In this document: one piece after another, positions 9,669 through 18,496 of the stretch
Layout of the letters: every line of letters begins with the position of its first letter
Position numbering within the stretch: the stretch's first letter is position 1
Assembly: GCF_040958095.1 (NCBI RefSeq)
Contig: NC_091151.1
Location: 7,665,419-7,729,418, forward strand
Reading direction: 5' to 3'
Origin: Procambarus clarkii
Taxonomy: Eukaryota; Arthropoda; Malacostraca; Decapoda; Cambaridae
DNA length: 64,000 nucleotides
The notes under the pieces: model-generated
What the model was told of the DNA's origin: nothing
Seen by the model: the letters and a program-made list of their open reading frames with translations, nothing else
Database searches by the model: none
Program-made: the position numbers and the translations under genes

Positions 9669-9826
9669 TATCATCAATTCAATGTGTGTGTTGCGGGTTA
9701 CAAACAAAAAATCAGTGTAGCATCATACCCTCCCTGAGAGAGTGAAATATCATCAGTTCAATGTGTGTTGCTGGTTACGAACCAAAAAAATTCAGTGTAG
9801 CATCATACCCTCCCTGAAAGGGTGGA
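9669..9826. repeat. tandem duplication of a 79-bp segment
   Basis: Two adjacent copies each run from TATCATCA[A/G]TTCAATGTG through CAGTGTAGCATCATACCCTC to CCTGA[G/A]AG. They differ by a few substitutions and small indels. No coding content is seen. Confidence 0.85.
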
Positions 9827-9922
9827 GGGAGGTGTTAAACAATGATAGGGTTAATTACCAATGTTTAAATGTGGTTTGGGGAAGTTGGTTGACGGTTAGC
9901 CAATTTCCTTAACTCTCAAAAC

Positions 9923-12325
9923 TTAGCTGATGTTCTTCTTTATGTTAACGACCACTTGTATATCTTCCTTAAGTATGTTAACTATAGCCTGAAGTGCATC
10001 CTGCTGCCATTTTAGGTATTGTGATATATCCTGCACTTTGTCAACAACCAGTCCATACCGTTGGGCTCGCTGAAAACTACCAGGCTTTATAGACTGAGCC
10101 ATTAGTTCATTCAAACATCCCTTGAGGTCCTGCAGCTGCATATACAAGTTTTCTAATCGCAGTCGAATCTGATCCTCTATTTCTTCTAGTGGTAGATTTT
10201 TTTCCTTTCAACCTCTTGTGCTGACACCAATTTTAGAACTCAGCGCATTATATTTGTCTGTTTCAACTTAAAATTCTGAATGGTAACTTTAATTGTCGTC
10301 TGCATACAACTTAATTGTCTTATATCATCCATAATATTCTTCATACTATTATGAATTTTATTGCCATATTCTTCTTGATACTTGAACTGTTTCTGTAATT
10401 CCTGAAATCCCACTTTTACAACAGGTATCAATTTCTTTGGGTCGGGATTTTTTTGCTTGCCCAGTTCCCACAATGCTGGATCAATTCCTATAAACAATAA
10501 ATAATTTATTTTAATTTTTAATTCCACAAATGTAGGTACAATAAAAAAATACCCCGTAATATCTTCACTTTTGTCATTATGTCACGATGCCAATCCTGAT
10601 CTCAAAAGCTTCATAGAAGGTTGTAACAGAACCCATGAGCACCACACCAGAAATAAATACAGTTTTGATATTCCTAGAGTACGACTAAATCAAACCAGAA
10701 ATGCTCTACAAATCAAGGGGCCCAGAATGTGGAATGACCTTCCCAACCATGTTAAAGACTGTACCTCTCTCAACCAGTTTAAGTTAAAAACGAAGCTATA
10801 CCTAATAAATTCCATGTAACCCACCTTACCCCCCTGTTGTCAACCCATGTATATTTTTTGTTTTTTTGTTTTTCAAATCAACGCTGTTTGAATGTAATTT
10901 TCTGTAATAATTTGTAATTGTATTTGTGCTGCTTTTTCAACAATGTTCCCCCCCTCTTTTACCTCTATTTTTTATATGTACTCATCACATCTTTTCTTAT
11001 TACCCATTAGTTTTAAGCTGTAGTCATTAATGTTTTTCCTGCCCGAAACGCTTTGCGTAATAGTGGCTTTAGGCATTGTATGTACTAGCTCTATCTATAA
11101 AGCCAACAAACTTTGTAAATCTCTTTATGTATGTACCTTACCTAAATAAAAATTATTATTATATTATTATTATTATTATAAGTAGATGGATTGGTCATAT
11201 CAAAATCATTTACCTCTTTGCGGTGTATCAAGATATTTCTTCATTTGTTGTTCAGTTAAAGTCAACATTGGAATAATCTGTTCAATAAACAAATTCTGAA
11301 ACAGAAAAAGTAGGCATTTTTGTCTCTGTCTGGCTATCTACCTGCCTGTCTATCAAAAAACGTTCCATTAATAATGTCCCTTTTAAGCTAATTTGATTAT
11401 TTAAGCCAACCTGATATCAAATCCCATTAAATAGATTGGTGCAAGCTATAATAAGGCTTACTTAGGCTTACCTTAAAAATTGGATTGTATGATGCTCTTA
11501 ACATATGACTAAAGGTGTCAGTGGTAGATGCACGTTGAATCTCTCCTAGAAGGTATATTATAATATAGAGCAGTTTGCATAATACCATACTTGAAATCAT
11601 TTTTTATGAAAATTATTATTAGGGAAAACATTATAAAATCTTTAAATTCTTTTACCATTAGGAAAAACTTGCTGAATGTAAAATCTGAAGTTCGTTTTGT
11701 TTGGTACTTCAGCAGCAAAAATTTTATTAACAACAACTTCATTACCTCGGAATAATAGACTCAATGCTGAAATAACTTCCTGTTTGTAGGCCCTGGAAGA
11801 ATAAAAAAACATTTTTTAATGTTCCCGGATCCTAGTCATATTTAACACTGAAAAATTATTAGAATATTATACAAGTATATGATTATTAATTACTTACTCC
11901 ACTTCTGAAAGGCCCCTTCCAATTATAATTTGCACAATACCATCTTCATTACGATAATTGGGAATTTTTGTATAGCAAACTACTTTGAAACGACAATATG
12001 GATTTTCAGATATGAACTCTACAGGTGACATATTGGACGAATAATAACCTGGAATAAAATTCATAAAATTATACTTTATTTTAATTATATACATTTTACA
12101 ATATTATAAACAACTAGTCAAATCTACTAAGTTTTCCATAATGGTTTACTCACTACCTCATCGAAAAAAAATAAAATCCACATATTTACCTTTACCAAAC
12201 CCCCAAAAAGCTTGAAGTTGATTCCACTTTCGCAAGACCTCATCATTTTCATTATTGAAGTAGGAAGGAGCACAGATTGCAATATGTAATGCCATTGATG
12301 ATGAGCCCGGTTGTTGGTGAAGCAT
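9923..12325 (-). pseudogene. Nup54: Nup54-like gene copy: six exons, no FG region, one stop and one frameshift in the last exon
   Basis: Nup54 is a nuclear-pore central-channel protein that partners Nup62 and Nup58. Exons A 12325-12190, B 12048-11898, C 11792-11656, D 11545-11472, E 11295-11214 and F 10487-9923 have GT/AG borders and phases that agree (1,2,1,0,1). Diagnostic strings are KWNQLQAFWG, ENPYCRFKVV, GIDPALWELGKQ, KLIPVVKVGFQEL and LKGCLNELMAQ, covering the conserved alpha/beta region and the coiled-coil C-terminus. Exon F carries an in-frame TGA at 10242-10240 and a frame change at a T7 run (10197-10203), with recognisable homology on both sides. The FG-repeat N-terminus normal for Nup54 is absent: exon A begins at a Met or an acceptor just after it. 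The E-F intron holds a LINE fragment. It may be a decayed duplicate, or a functional gene with assembly errors. Confidence 0.8.
10566..11180 (+). mobile_element. 5'-truncated LINE 3' end (RT C-terminus, 3' UTR, ATT tail) inside a Nup54 intron
   Basis: Positions 10571-10819 encode the typical tail of non-LTR reverse transcriptase ORFs: a basic segment, then IKGPRMWNDLP, then SLNQFKLKTKLYL, then stop. A T-rich 3' UTR follows, containing GCCCGAAACGCTTTGCGTAA, and the element ends in AATAAAAATTATTATT with an irregular (ATT)n tail at about 11148-11180. It is opposite in orientation to the host intron. The family is probably CR1/L2-like; I did not find a target-site duplication. Confidence 0.8.
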
Positions 12326-12733
12326 CTGAAACTGATGATTGCCCCTATTTGATTCGACCAGTGAAATAAAAACAATGTTCATCGAATCCTCACACATTAT
12401 GGTGAAACCATTTAACACACCATCTCACCAAATGACCTACAACAGATCACAATTGCCTTATGTTTGTAAATATATATTAATTTAACTAGTCAGTGGTATG
12501 AAGAAAACATTCAATAAAACATATCACTAACTAGTACAAATCAATAAATATCAAGCGACAGGCCTCCGTTGCAGAAATAGGAAAGCGTCTTTTCTTCACA
12601 GAAGTTCGTTTGTCAAATATTATGGAAAAAACAAAACAAAAAAAAACACTTCAATCAATATCATAATGCGCTTCTGTTGATAGGTCGAATTAAAAATTTT
12701 AACAATAATATATATCCAGCAGACAACATTGAG
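12326..12733. other. AT-rich interval between Nup54-like and TAZ-finger genes
   Basis: The open frame of Nup54 exon A continues upstream to about 12,418 without a stop, but its translation no longer resembles Nup54. The rest shows no gene or repeat that I can support, and there is no FG-repeat coding sequence here. Confidence 0.5.
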
Positions 12734-13390
12734 TTAACAACCACACTTCTTTTTGGCAAGACGAAACTTTATAGTTGATCTGGTGGTTTTCAGTCTATGA
12801 CAAGCAGGCAACCCACAATCATCATTAACACATGAAGACACATGTGTATGCAAGAGGGTTGAATATAAGATTAACACCGAACAATGTGGATGTCTAGAAA
12901 CTACTACATGATGACGAACTCGGCGAAACATTAGACAAATCGGGGTACAAGTTTTTTTTTGACATGATGCACTGTGGGCAAATTCATACAGCAACACATC
13001 GGTTCCATCGTGGTTAGCAAACCATTCTAATATTTGTAATAAACTTTGAGTATTAATTTCACAATAACGTTGTTTTTTTTATATAGTCTCAGGCGTTATA
13101 TTAACCAACTTTCTCAAAGCCACATTTTCATCATTGGAATGGATATGGTTTTCTATTTTAACAATAATAGACTTGCTAGTTGAAGTAGTATCTTTTTTCT
13201 CTTTTATCATCTTCTCTTCGGCTCCCTCACTGATATCGCTAATATCATCCTAGAAAGATTAGATTTGATCACAAATGCACCTGAGACATTATTTATTTAT
13301 TTATTATAATATAGTGTCCAAAGCTTCATCATGCTTATCATAAAATAACTTTTAGGTACTTACACCACAAGATTCCTTGGATAGCTCCAT
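12734..13390 (-). pseudogene. stand-alone TAZ zinc-finger protein, two exons, one in-frame stop
   Basis: Exon 1 is 13390-13364 (nine codons, MELSKESCG). The intron 13363-13250 has GTAAGT and CTAG ends and is phase 0. Exon 2 is 13249-12734. The C-terminal part has the TAZ pattern of CBP/p300: HSASC, CQKKTC and CTPIC, then a basic RRVRHH segment, HPHC, HTHVSSC, CVNDDC, CGLPAC, ending in HRLK and a basic tail. TAZ domains bind transactivation domains and in CBP/p300 are parts of proteins over 2000 aa, so this protein of about 220 aa is a stripped-down form. A TAA at 13081-13079 interrupts the frame upstream of the finger; reading frames on both sides agree. Either it is decaying or translation starts downstream (Met at 12997). 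TAZ/CBP-like ORFs have, as I recall, been annotated in nimaviruses; this needs checking. Confidence 0.7.
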
Positions 13391-13460
13391 TACACAGTAG
13401 CCCGTATTACTACTGAACAGGATTCTGGCATACTGGTTGACTGGACTGGATACGGAGGCT

Positions 13461-13470
13461 CTTATATATT
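13461..13470 (-). promoter_or_regulatory. TATA box upstream of the TAZ-finger gene
   Basis: The minus strand reads AATATATAAG about 75 bases upstream of the ATG at 13390, with a GC-richer leader between the two. Confidence 0.4.
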
Positions 13471-13877
13471 GTATCACCGGCATATTGCATGGAACTTAAT
13501 GTAATGATTCATTTCTCTCTTTGAATTATATTCATTGGTGAATATAAAATAGAAAAGTTGATTCAATGGCGATAACCAAACTTGGTGTTTACATCGGACG
13601 ATAGTAGCACTGCTTGGTAATCATGTGATATGTTGATATTTTATAAAGAAGATTATGGTTTTGTTATTATGTCCATAATTACATACCTCATATTTTGTAG
13701 TCTTGTAATTAGTGGAAAGAGAGAATGTAAGGTATTTAATTCATTATTCATCAAGTCAAAATATAAATATGATAAGTAAAATAGTAAAAGATAATAGATA
13801 TATATTTTTATTTTTATATTAAATTATTTATATTCTATATAAAAAAACATGTTCTATTCCATCCATCAACTAATTAA
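13471..13877. other. intergenic AT-rich region with RNR polyA signal
   Basis: No gene is seen. A minus-strand AATAAA at 13812-13807 lies about 66 bases past the stop of the ribonucleotide reductase gene and is a reasonable polyadenylation signal. Confidence 0.45.
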
Positions 13878-14849
13878 CTAAAAGTCTGAATCTAATGTAA
13901 AAACACTGTATTGATCTGAATTCATTACACCATATTTTTGATATTCACTTACTTTTTTTTCAAAAAAATTAGTTTTCCCTTCTAACGAGATATTTTCTAT
14001 AAAGTCAAATGGATTTTCTACATTATAAAGTTTCTTAAAACCGAGTTCAAAGAGAAGTCGGTCAGCCACAAATTCTATATACTTCCCCATTAGATCACAG
14101 TTCATACCAATAAGTTTGATTGGCAAGGCATCTGTTAAAAATTCTTGTTCAATCTTCACAGCATTATCAATGATAGAATATACATATTTCTGATCAGGCT
14201 TATTAATCAAGTACTTAAATATCAAGCAAGCAAAATCTGTGTGTAACCCTTCATCTCTAGAAATCAGTTCATTACTGAAGGTTAGACCTGGCATTAAACC
14301 ACGTTTTTTTAACCAAAATATTGTAGCAAATGAACCACTAAAGAAAATACCCTCTACTGCAGCAAAGGCAACAATGCGTTCGGCATATGTTGCCGTTCTA
14401 TTGGTAATCCACCTTAGAGCCCAATCAGCTTTTTTCTTAACAGCTGGCAGCGTTTCAATAGCATTAAATAATCTGTTCTGCTCCTGTAAATCTTTTATGT
14501 ATGTATTAATAAGTAAACTGTACATTTCATTGTGAATATTTTCCATGGCAATCTGAAAACCATAAAAACACCTCACTTCTGGTATTTGTACTTCTTGGCA
14601 GAAACGTTCAACAAGATTTTCATTGACGATACCATCTGATGCGGCAAAAAATGCTAGAACATGTGAAATGAAGTGACGTTCCTCTTCATTAAGTTTCTGT
14701 TCCCAATCTACAATATCCTTTGACAAGTCTACTTCTTCAACTGTCCAAAATGATGCTAGCGCCTTCTTATACATTTTAAAGATATCATGATTTTTAATTG
14801 GGAACAATGTAAAACGTCCTGGATTTTTAATCAAAAAGGGTTCAATCAT
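13878..14849 (-). CDS. RRM2-like: ribonucleoside-diphosphate reductase small subunit (class Ia R2), intact
   Basis: R2 houses the di-iron/tyrosyl-radical cofactor that drives reduction of ribonucleotides by R1. All six metal ligands are present: D72, E103, H106, E166, E200 and H203. The radical tyrosine is Y110 in ENIHNEMYS. The signature RDEGLH is intact. The C-terminus ends FTLDSDF, the R1-docking tail. At 323 aa it lacks the N-terminal extension of cellular animal R2 (about 390 aa) and is the length seen in several large DNA viruses. The main body is a single exon. The ATG at 14849 immediately follows TTTTTTTCAG, and a 4-codon exon (14984-14973) with donor GTACGT would splice to it in phase 0. 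No R1 gene is in the window. Either a viral gene or a shortened host copy is possible. Confidence 0.93.
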   Translation of the reverse strand: MIEPFLIKNPGRFTLFPIKNHDIFKMYKKALASFWTVEEVDLSKDIVDWEQKLNEEERHFISHVLAFFAASDGIVNENLVERFCQEVQIPEVRCFYGFQIAMENIHNEMYSLLINTYIKDLQEQNRLFNAIETLPAVKKKADWALRWITNRTATYAERIVAFAAVEGIFFSGSFATIFWLKKRGLMPGLTFSNELISRDEGLHTDFACLIFKYLINKPDQKYVYSIIDNAVKIEQEFLTDALPIKLIGMNCDLMGKYIEFVADRLLFELGFKKLYNVENPFDFIENISLEGKTNFFEKKVSEYQKYGVMNSDQYSVFTLDSDF

Positions 14850-15012
14850 CTGAAAAAAATATATAAATAAATAAATAAAATATTTATTTTAACATTGTGT
14901 TCACTATCATAGCATAATAAACGAATGAAATTATTGAATTTTGAGTAAAAAAGAGATTAATTTACTACGTACATGTTCTTCCATCCTATATTTTATGTAA
15001 ACTAAAATAGGT

Positions 15013-15109
<97 letters not shown>

Positions 15110-15173
15110 CATATACATACACACACACATATATATTCTTTTCTTTGACACGCTTCCCAATGAGCAGTATCCA
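14850..15173 (-). other. possible RNR 5' intron plus (TA)n tract
   Basis: Positions 14972-14850 (123 nt) could be an intron joining a tiny exon to the RNR frame. Positions about 15022-15105 are an uninterrupted (TA)n microsatellite. Short open frames across it encode only YI repeats and are not genes. Confidence 0.5.
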
Positions 15174-15933
15174 TTATAACACCAGGCAGTAATACTTCCT
15201 ATGTTTTGAAGGCATGCCAATTGAACCTGATTGTGACTCACTGCTGCGTTTGTTGCTATTTACTTCAGTAACAGTATATTCACTCTCTGGGAGAACTTCA
15301 GAAGGGTATATAGGGGGTATTTCATTGTTCCAAGTATCAAGTAGATTTGCTCTCAATTTTTCGGAATTGATACTCCCTATATCTTCTGTTAAAATATTTA
15401 AAGATTTTAAATGATTAATACTAATGTCTGCAAATTCATATGAAAGATACTTATATACCAATACATAATTTCGTTCCCAGTCATTCATACTTAAAATAAT
15501 CTTAACATCTTCAAAAGGTTTTAAATTAAAGTTTTCCACTTTATTTATTGAGGGCCAAGTAATTGAAGCACATTTTATAATAATTATTTCACTGTTTTGA
15601 AGATCAATTAATACGTCGGCAAATGTTTTTCTTACATTTATCGATGAAACATTATCTAATATAAGTAAAAATGAATTTTCCACTAAATGATACAAGTTGA
15701 TTGTTGGATTAAAGTTTTGTAAAAATTCCACTTTTATTTTTAAATTATTTCTCCATATGACAATTTTATCCCACACTTGAATTATATTTTTGGGGTCTGT
15801 TAGTATTATAACAGAATATTTTCTGGGGTAGATTTCATATTGCTTTTTCATGGTTTCCAAAAAAAAAAAAGCAACTGCGCCACCCTTGCTGACAGTTGGG
15901 ATCTTGAAGAACAAATAGAACCAATATCACCAT
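15174..15933 (-). CDS. unknown protein of about 240 aa, possible P-loop ATPase remnant; frame doubtful at a homopolymer
   Basis: The main frame is 15914-15174, but its only upstream start is a TTG. An ATG at 15933 lies in a different frame and would join only across a 12-base homopolymer at 15859-15870, where an indel or sequencing slip is likely; the first in-frame ATG is 15851. The layout hints at a P-loop NTPase: a hydrophobic strand followed by a DPNCQQGWRS segment where a Walker A loop would sit (a poor match to GxxxxGK[ST]), then YSVIILTD, then FLLILDNV in a Walker B-like position, then SEIIIIKCAS. Viral packaging ATPases of the A32/FtsK-HerA group have this order, but the key Lys is missing. 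The C-terminus is Ser-rich and basic. Treat the family as unproven. Confidence 0.45.
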
Positions 15934-16140
15934 CACTTTATAATTATCTGAAAATGATAAAAAAAAATAGTTCTTTGTATATTATTAGCTCATAAATATA
16001 TAAAGATGTGTTGATACAAGAGTAGAATGAATAATTTGTTCCACAAGAACAAATCTACATACCTTATTTTTTATATAATTATCTTTTTAGTAATAATATT
16101 TAAACAGGTTACTATATCATGCTTTATAGTATTATAAATC

Positions 16141-16902
16141 CTACATTTTAACCGTGATCCTAAATTTAACCACAGCAAATGGATCACTCATTATATTAAT
16201 ATTTTTTGCCCACATTTTACATTTTATAATATTTTCACCTAGGCTAAGTTTCAATTGAATATTAAGAAGTGGGGCATTATATCCATCTATATGTTCCTTG
16301 GTTGGAAAATAATAAACAGGAAAACCTTGCGGAGTATATTTGTTTGGACTATTAACCCAAATATGTGAACAAGATACCCATACACATTTTGGTAACTTAT
16401 TACCATTAGCAATTGAGCTTTTCTTCATATTTTCACGCAGGCTTGTAATCTCATGATCTGCAGAGGGTGGAAGATCTTCAATATTCTCATATACAATAGG
16501 TAAAAAATTGGGAAGATTACGAACAGATAATAAAATTATCGGTGTTAAGGTATTAAAATACCAATTCTCTTTTCTAAATTGATCAAATATGGATGTATCA
16601 AATTTACAAAATACATTATTATTTTCATCATTATTAATCGTTGTATCATCATTACAATTAACTGTATTTACATGAGAAATCATATTGTAACCACGATTTT
16701 GGTCCATATAATACTTACTTTCAAAGACAACATACAGACCAGCAGGTTTAGTATTAGTTTTTGTAATAAAATTCATTGACAGTTGAGGATGCTGAGTTGA
16801 AATTGTTGACCTATTTCTTGAATAATATAAATATATAATTAAAAAGATCACAATTAAAAATATCATAAATATTATAATATATAAGGAATTTAATAGTGAC
16901 AT
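16141..16902 (-). CDS. type II single-pass membrane protein with beta-rich ectodomain, 253 aa
   Basis: The frame is uninterrupted from ATG 16902. Residues about 5-27 are a strong N-terminal membrane segment (LYIIIFMIFLIVIFLIIYLYY) followed by a basic stop (SRNR), so the remaining 225 residues should be outside the cytosol or on a virion surface. The ectodomain has alternating hydrophobic strands, few Cys and no sequence repeats, and ends in FAVVKFRITVKM. A short N-terminal anchor plus a beta-sandwich-like body is the plan of nimavirus major envelope proteins. I see only this architectural similarity and no clear sequence match. It is transcribed in the same direction as the RNR and possible P-loop genes. 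Confidence 0.6.
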   Translation of the reverse strand: MSLLNSLYIIIFMIFLIVIFLIIYLYYSRNRSTISTQHPQLSMNFITKTNTKPAGLYVVFESKYYMDQNRGYNMISHVNTVNCNDDTTINNDENNNVFCKFDTSIFDQFRKENWYFNTLTPIILLSVRNLPNFLPIVYENIEDLPPSADHEITSLRENMKKSSIANGNKLPKCVWVSCSHIWVNSPNKYTPQGFPVYYFPTKEHIDGYNAPLLNIQLKLSLGENIIKCKMWAKNINIMSDPFAVVKFRITVKM

Positions 16903-17116
16903 TATTATTTTATTTTATATAAAAAAATGTCTCTCACATCTAAACTAATAATGTATACTAATGATTATATTATATATAACGAAACAACATTCTTGTTGAC
17001 TTAGTTGTGTTAGTTTTGATACGACGGTCATCTAGTCAATATGTGGGGTTACCTGCAGGGGTCACGACTATCCTCAGTTCTAATCTACACATGAATAATC
17101 TTCCATTTAGACCACC
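16903..17116. other. intergenic AT-rich sequence
   Basis: No gene is seen. A TATATAAAA on the minus strand sits only about 11 bases from the ATG at 16902, too close to be a conventional TATA box for it. Confidence 0.4.
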
Positions 17117-17282
17117 ACACAGCTGAGTGGATACGTACATTGGATAGCGTCTTTCACCCTGATACCCCTGTTTCATAGCAGTGCTGTCAGGGGCTGCTTC
17201 CTGGGGGTCGAAATAGGACTGGTCCGCGGGGACACTAAATAGTCCCTAAATCATCTCAAGATAATCTCAGGATATTTAGTAC
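17117..17282 (+). mobile_element. tRNA-related SINE fragment
   Basis: Starting near CACAGCTGAGTGGATACG (a degraded A-box-like head), it runs through TTTCACCCTGATACCCCTG, GGGCTGCTTCCTGGGGGT, CGCGGGGACACTAAA and AATCATCTCAAGATAA. From memory this order matches a SINE common in decapods. The tRNA-like head is diverged and the B-box part appears deleted. Confidence 0.55.
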
Positions 17283-17290
17283 ATATATAT

Positions 17291-17679
17291 GTCGTACCTA
17301 GTAGCCAGAACGCACTTTTTGGCCTACTATGCAAGGCCAAATTTGCCTAATAAGCCAAGTTTTCCTGAATTATTATATTTTCTCTAATTTTTTTCTTATG
17401 AAATGATAAAGATACCCATTTCATTATGTATGAGGTCAATTTTTTTTTATTAGAGTTAAAATTAACGTAGATATATGACCGAACCTAACCAACCCTACCT
17501 AACCTAACCTAACCTATCTTTATAGATTAGGTTTGGTTAGGTAGTCGAAAAAGTTAGGTTAGGTTAGGTTAGGTAGGTTAGGTAGTCGAAAAACAATTAA
17601 TTCATGAAAACTTGGCTTATTAGGCAAATTGGACCTTGCATAGTAGGCTGAGAAGTGCGTTCTGGCTACTAGGTACGAC
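17291..17679. mobile_element. MITE with about 75-bp terminal inverted repeats and TTAGG-rich interior
   Basis: The left end GTCGTACCTAGTAGCCAGAA continues through GCCTACTATGCAAGG and TTTGCCTAATAAGCCAAGTT. The right end at 17,602-17,679 is its reverse complement with few mismatches. The flanks are TA-rich, consistent with a TA target site. The interior (17,480-17,585) has stretches of CCTAA and TTAGG pentamers in inverted order, so the whole element could fold. It has no coding capacity and is non-autonomous. Confidence 0.88.
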
Positions 17680-17812
<133 letters not shown>

Positions 17813-18496
17813 GCGAACAAGCCTGAATGGTCCCCAGGACAATATGCAACTGAAAACTCACACCCCAGAAGTGACTCGAACCCATACTCCCAGAAGCAAC
17901 GCAACTGGTATGTACAAGACGCCTTAATCCACTTGACCATCACGACCGGACATAATGAGGTGATAGCCGAGGCTATTTGAACCACCCCACCGCCGGCACT
18001 CGGATAGTAATCTTGGGCATAGCATTTTACCAAATCACCTCATTCTTTGGGGCACACGTGAGGAACACAAATGCGAACAAGCCTGAATGGTCCCCAGGAC
18101 AATATGCAACTGAAAACTCACACCCCAGAAGTGACTCGAACCCATACTCCCAGAAGCAATGCAACTGGTATGTACAAGACGCCTTAATCCACTTGACCAT
18201 CACGACCGGACATAATGAGGTGATAGCCGAGGCTATTTGAACCACCCCACCGCCGGCACTCAGATAGTAATCTTGGGCATAGCATTTTACCAAATCACCT
18301 CATTCTTTGGGGCACACGTGAGGAACACAAATGCGAACAAGCCTGAATGGTCCCCAGGACAATATGCAACTGAAAACTCACACCCCAGAAGTGACTCGAA
18401 CCCATACTCCCAGAAGCAACGCAACTGGTATGTACAAGACGCCTTAATCCACTTGACCATCACGACCGGACATAATGAGGTGATAGCCGAGGCTAT

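Noticed and set aside
11518..11742. 74-codon minus-strand frame
   Set aside because: It is Nup54 exon C read through its intron into exon D in the wrong frame.
14239..14535. 98-codon plus-strand frame inside the R2 gene
   Set aside because: Antisense shadow of a well-conserved coding region.
14931..15241. YIYIYI frames
   Set aside because: Translations of the (TA)n tract.
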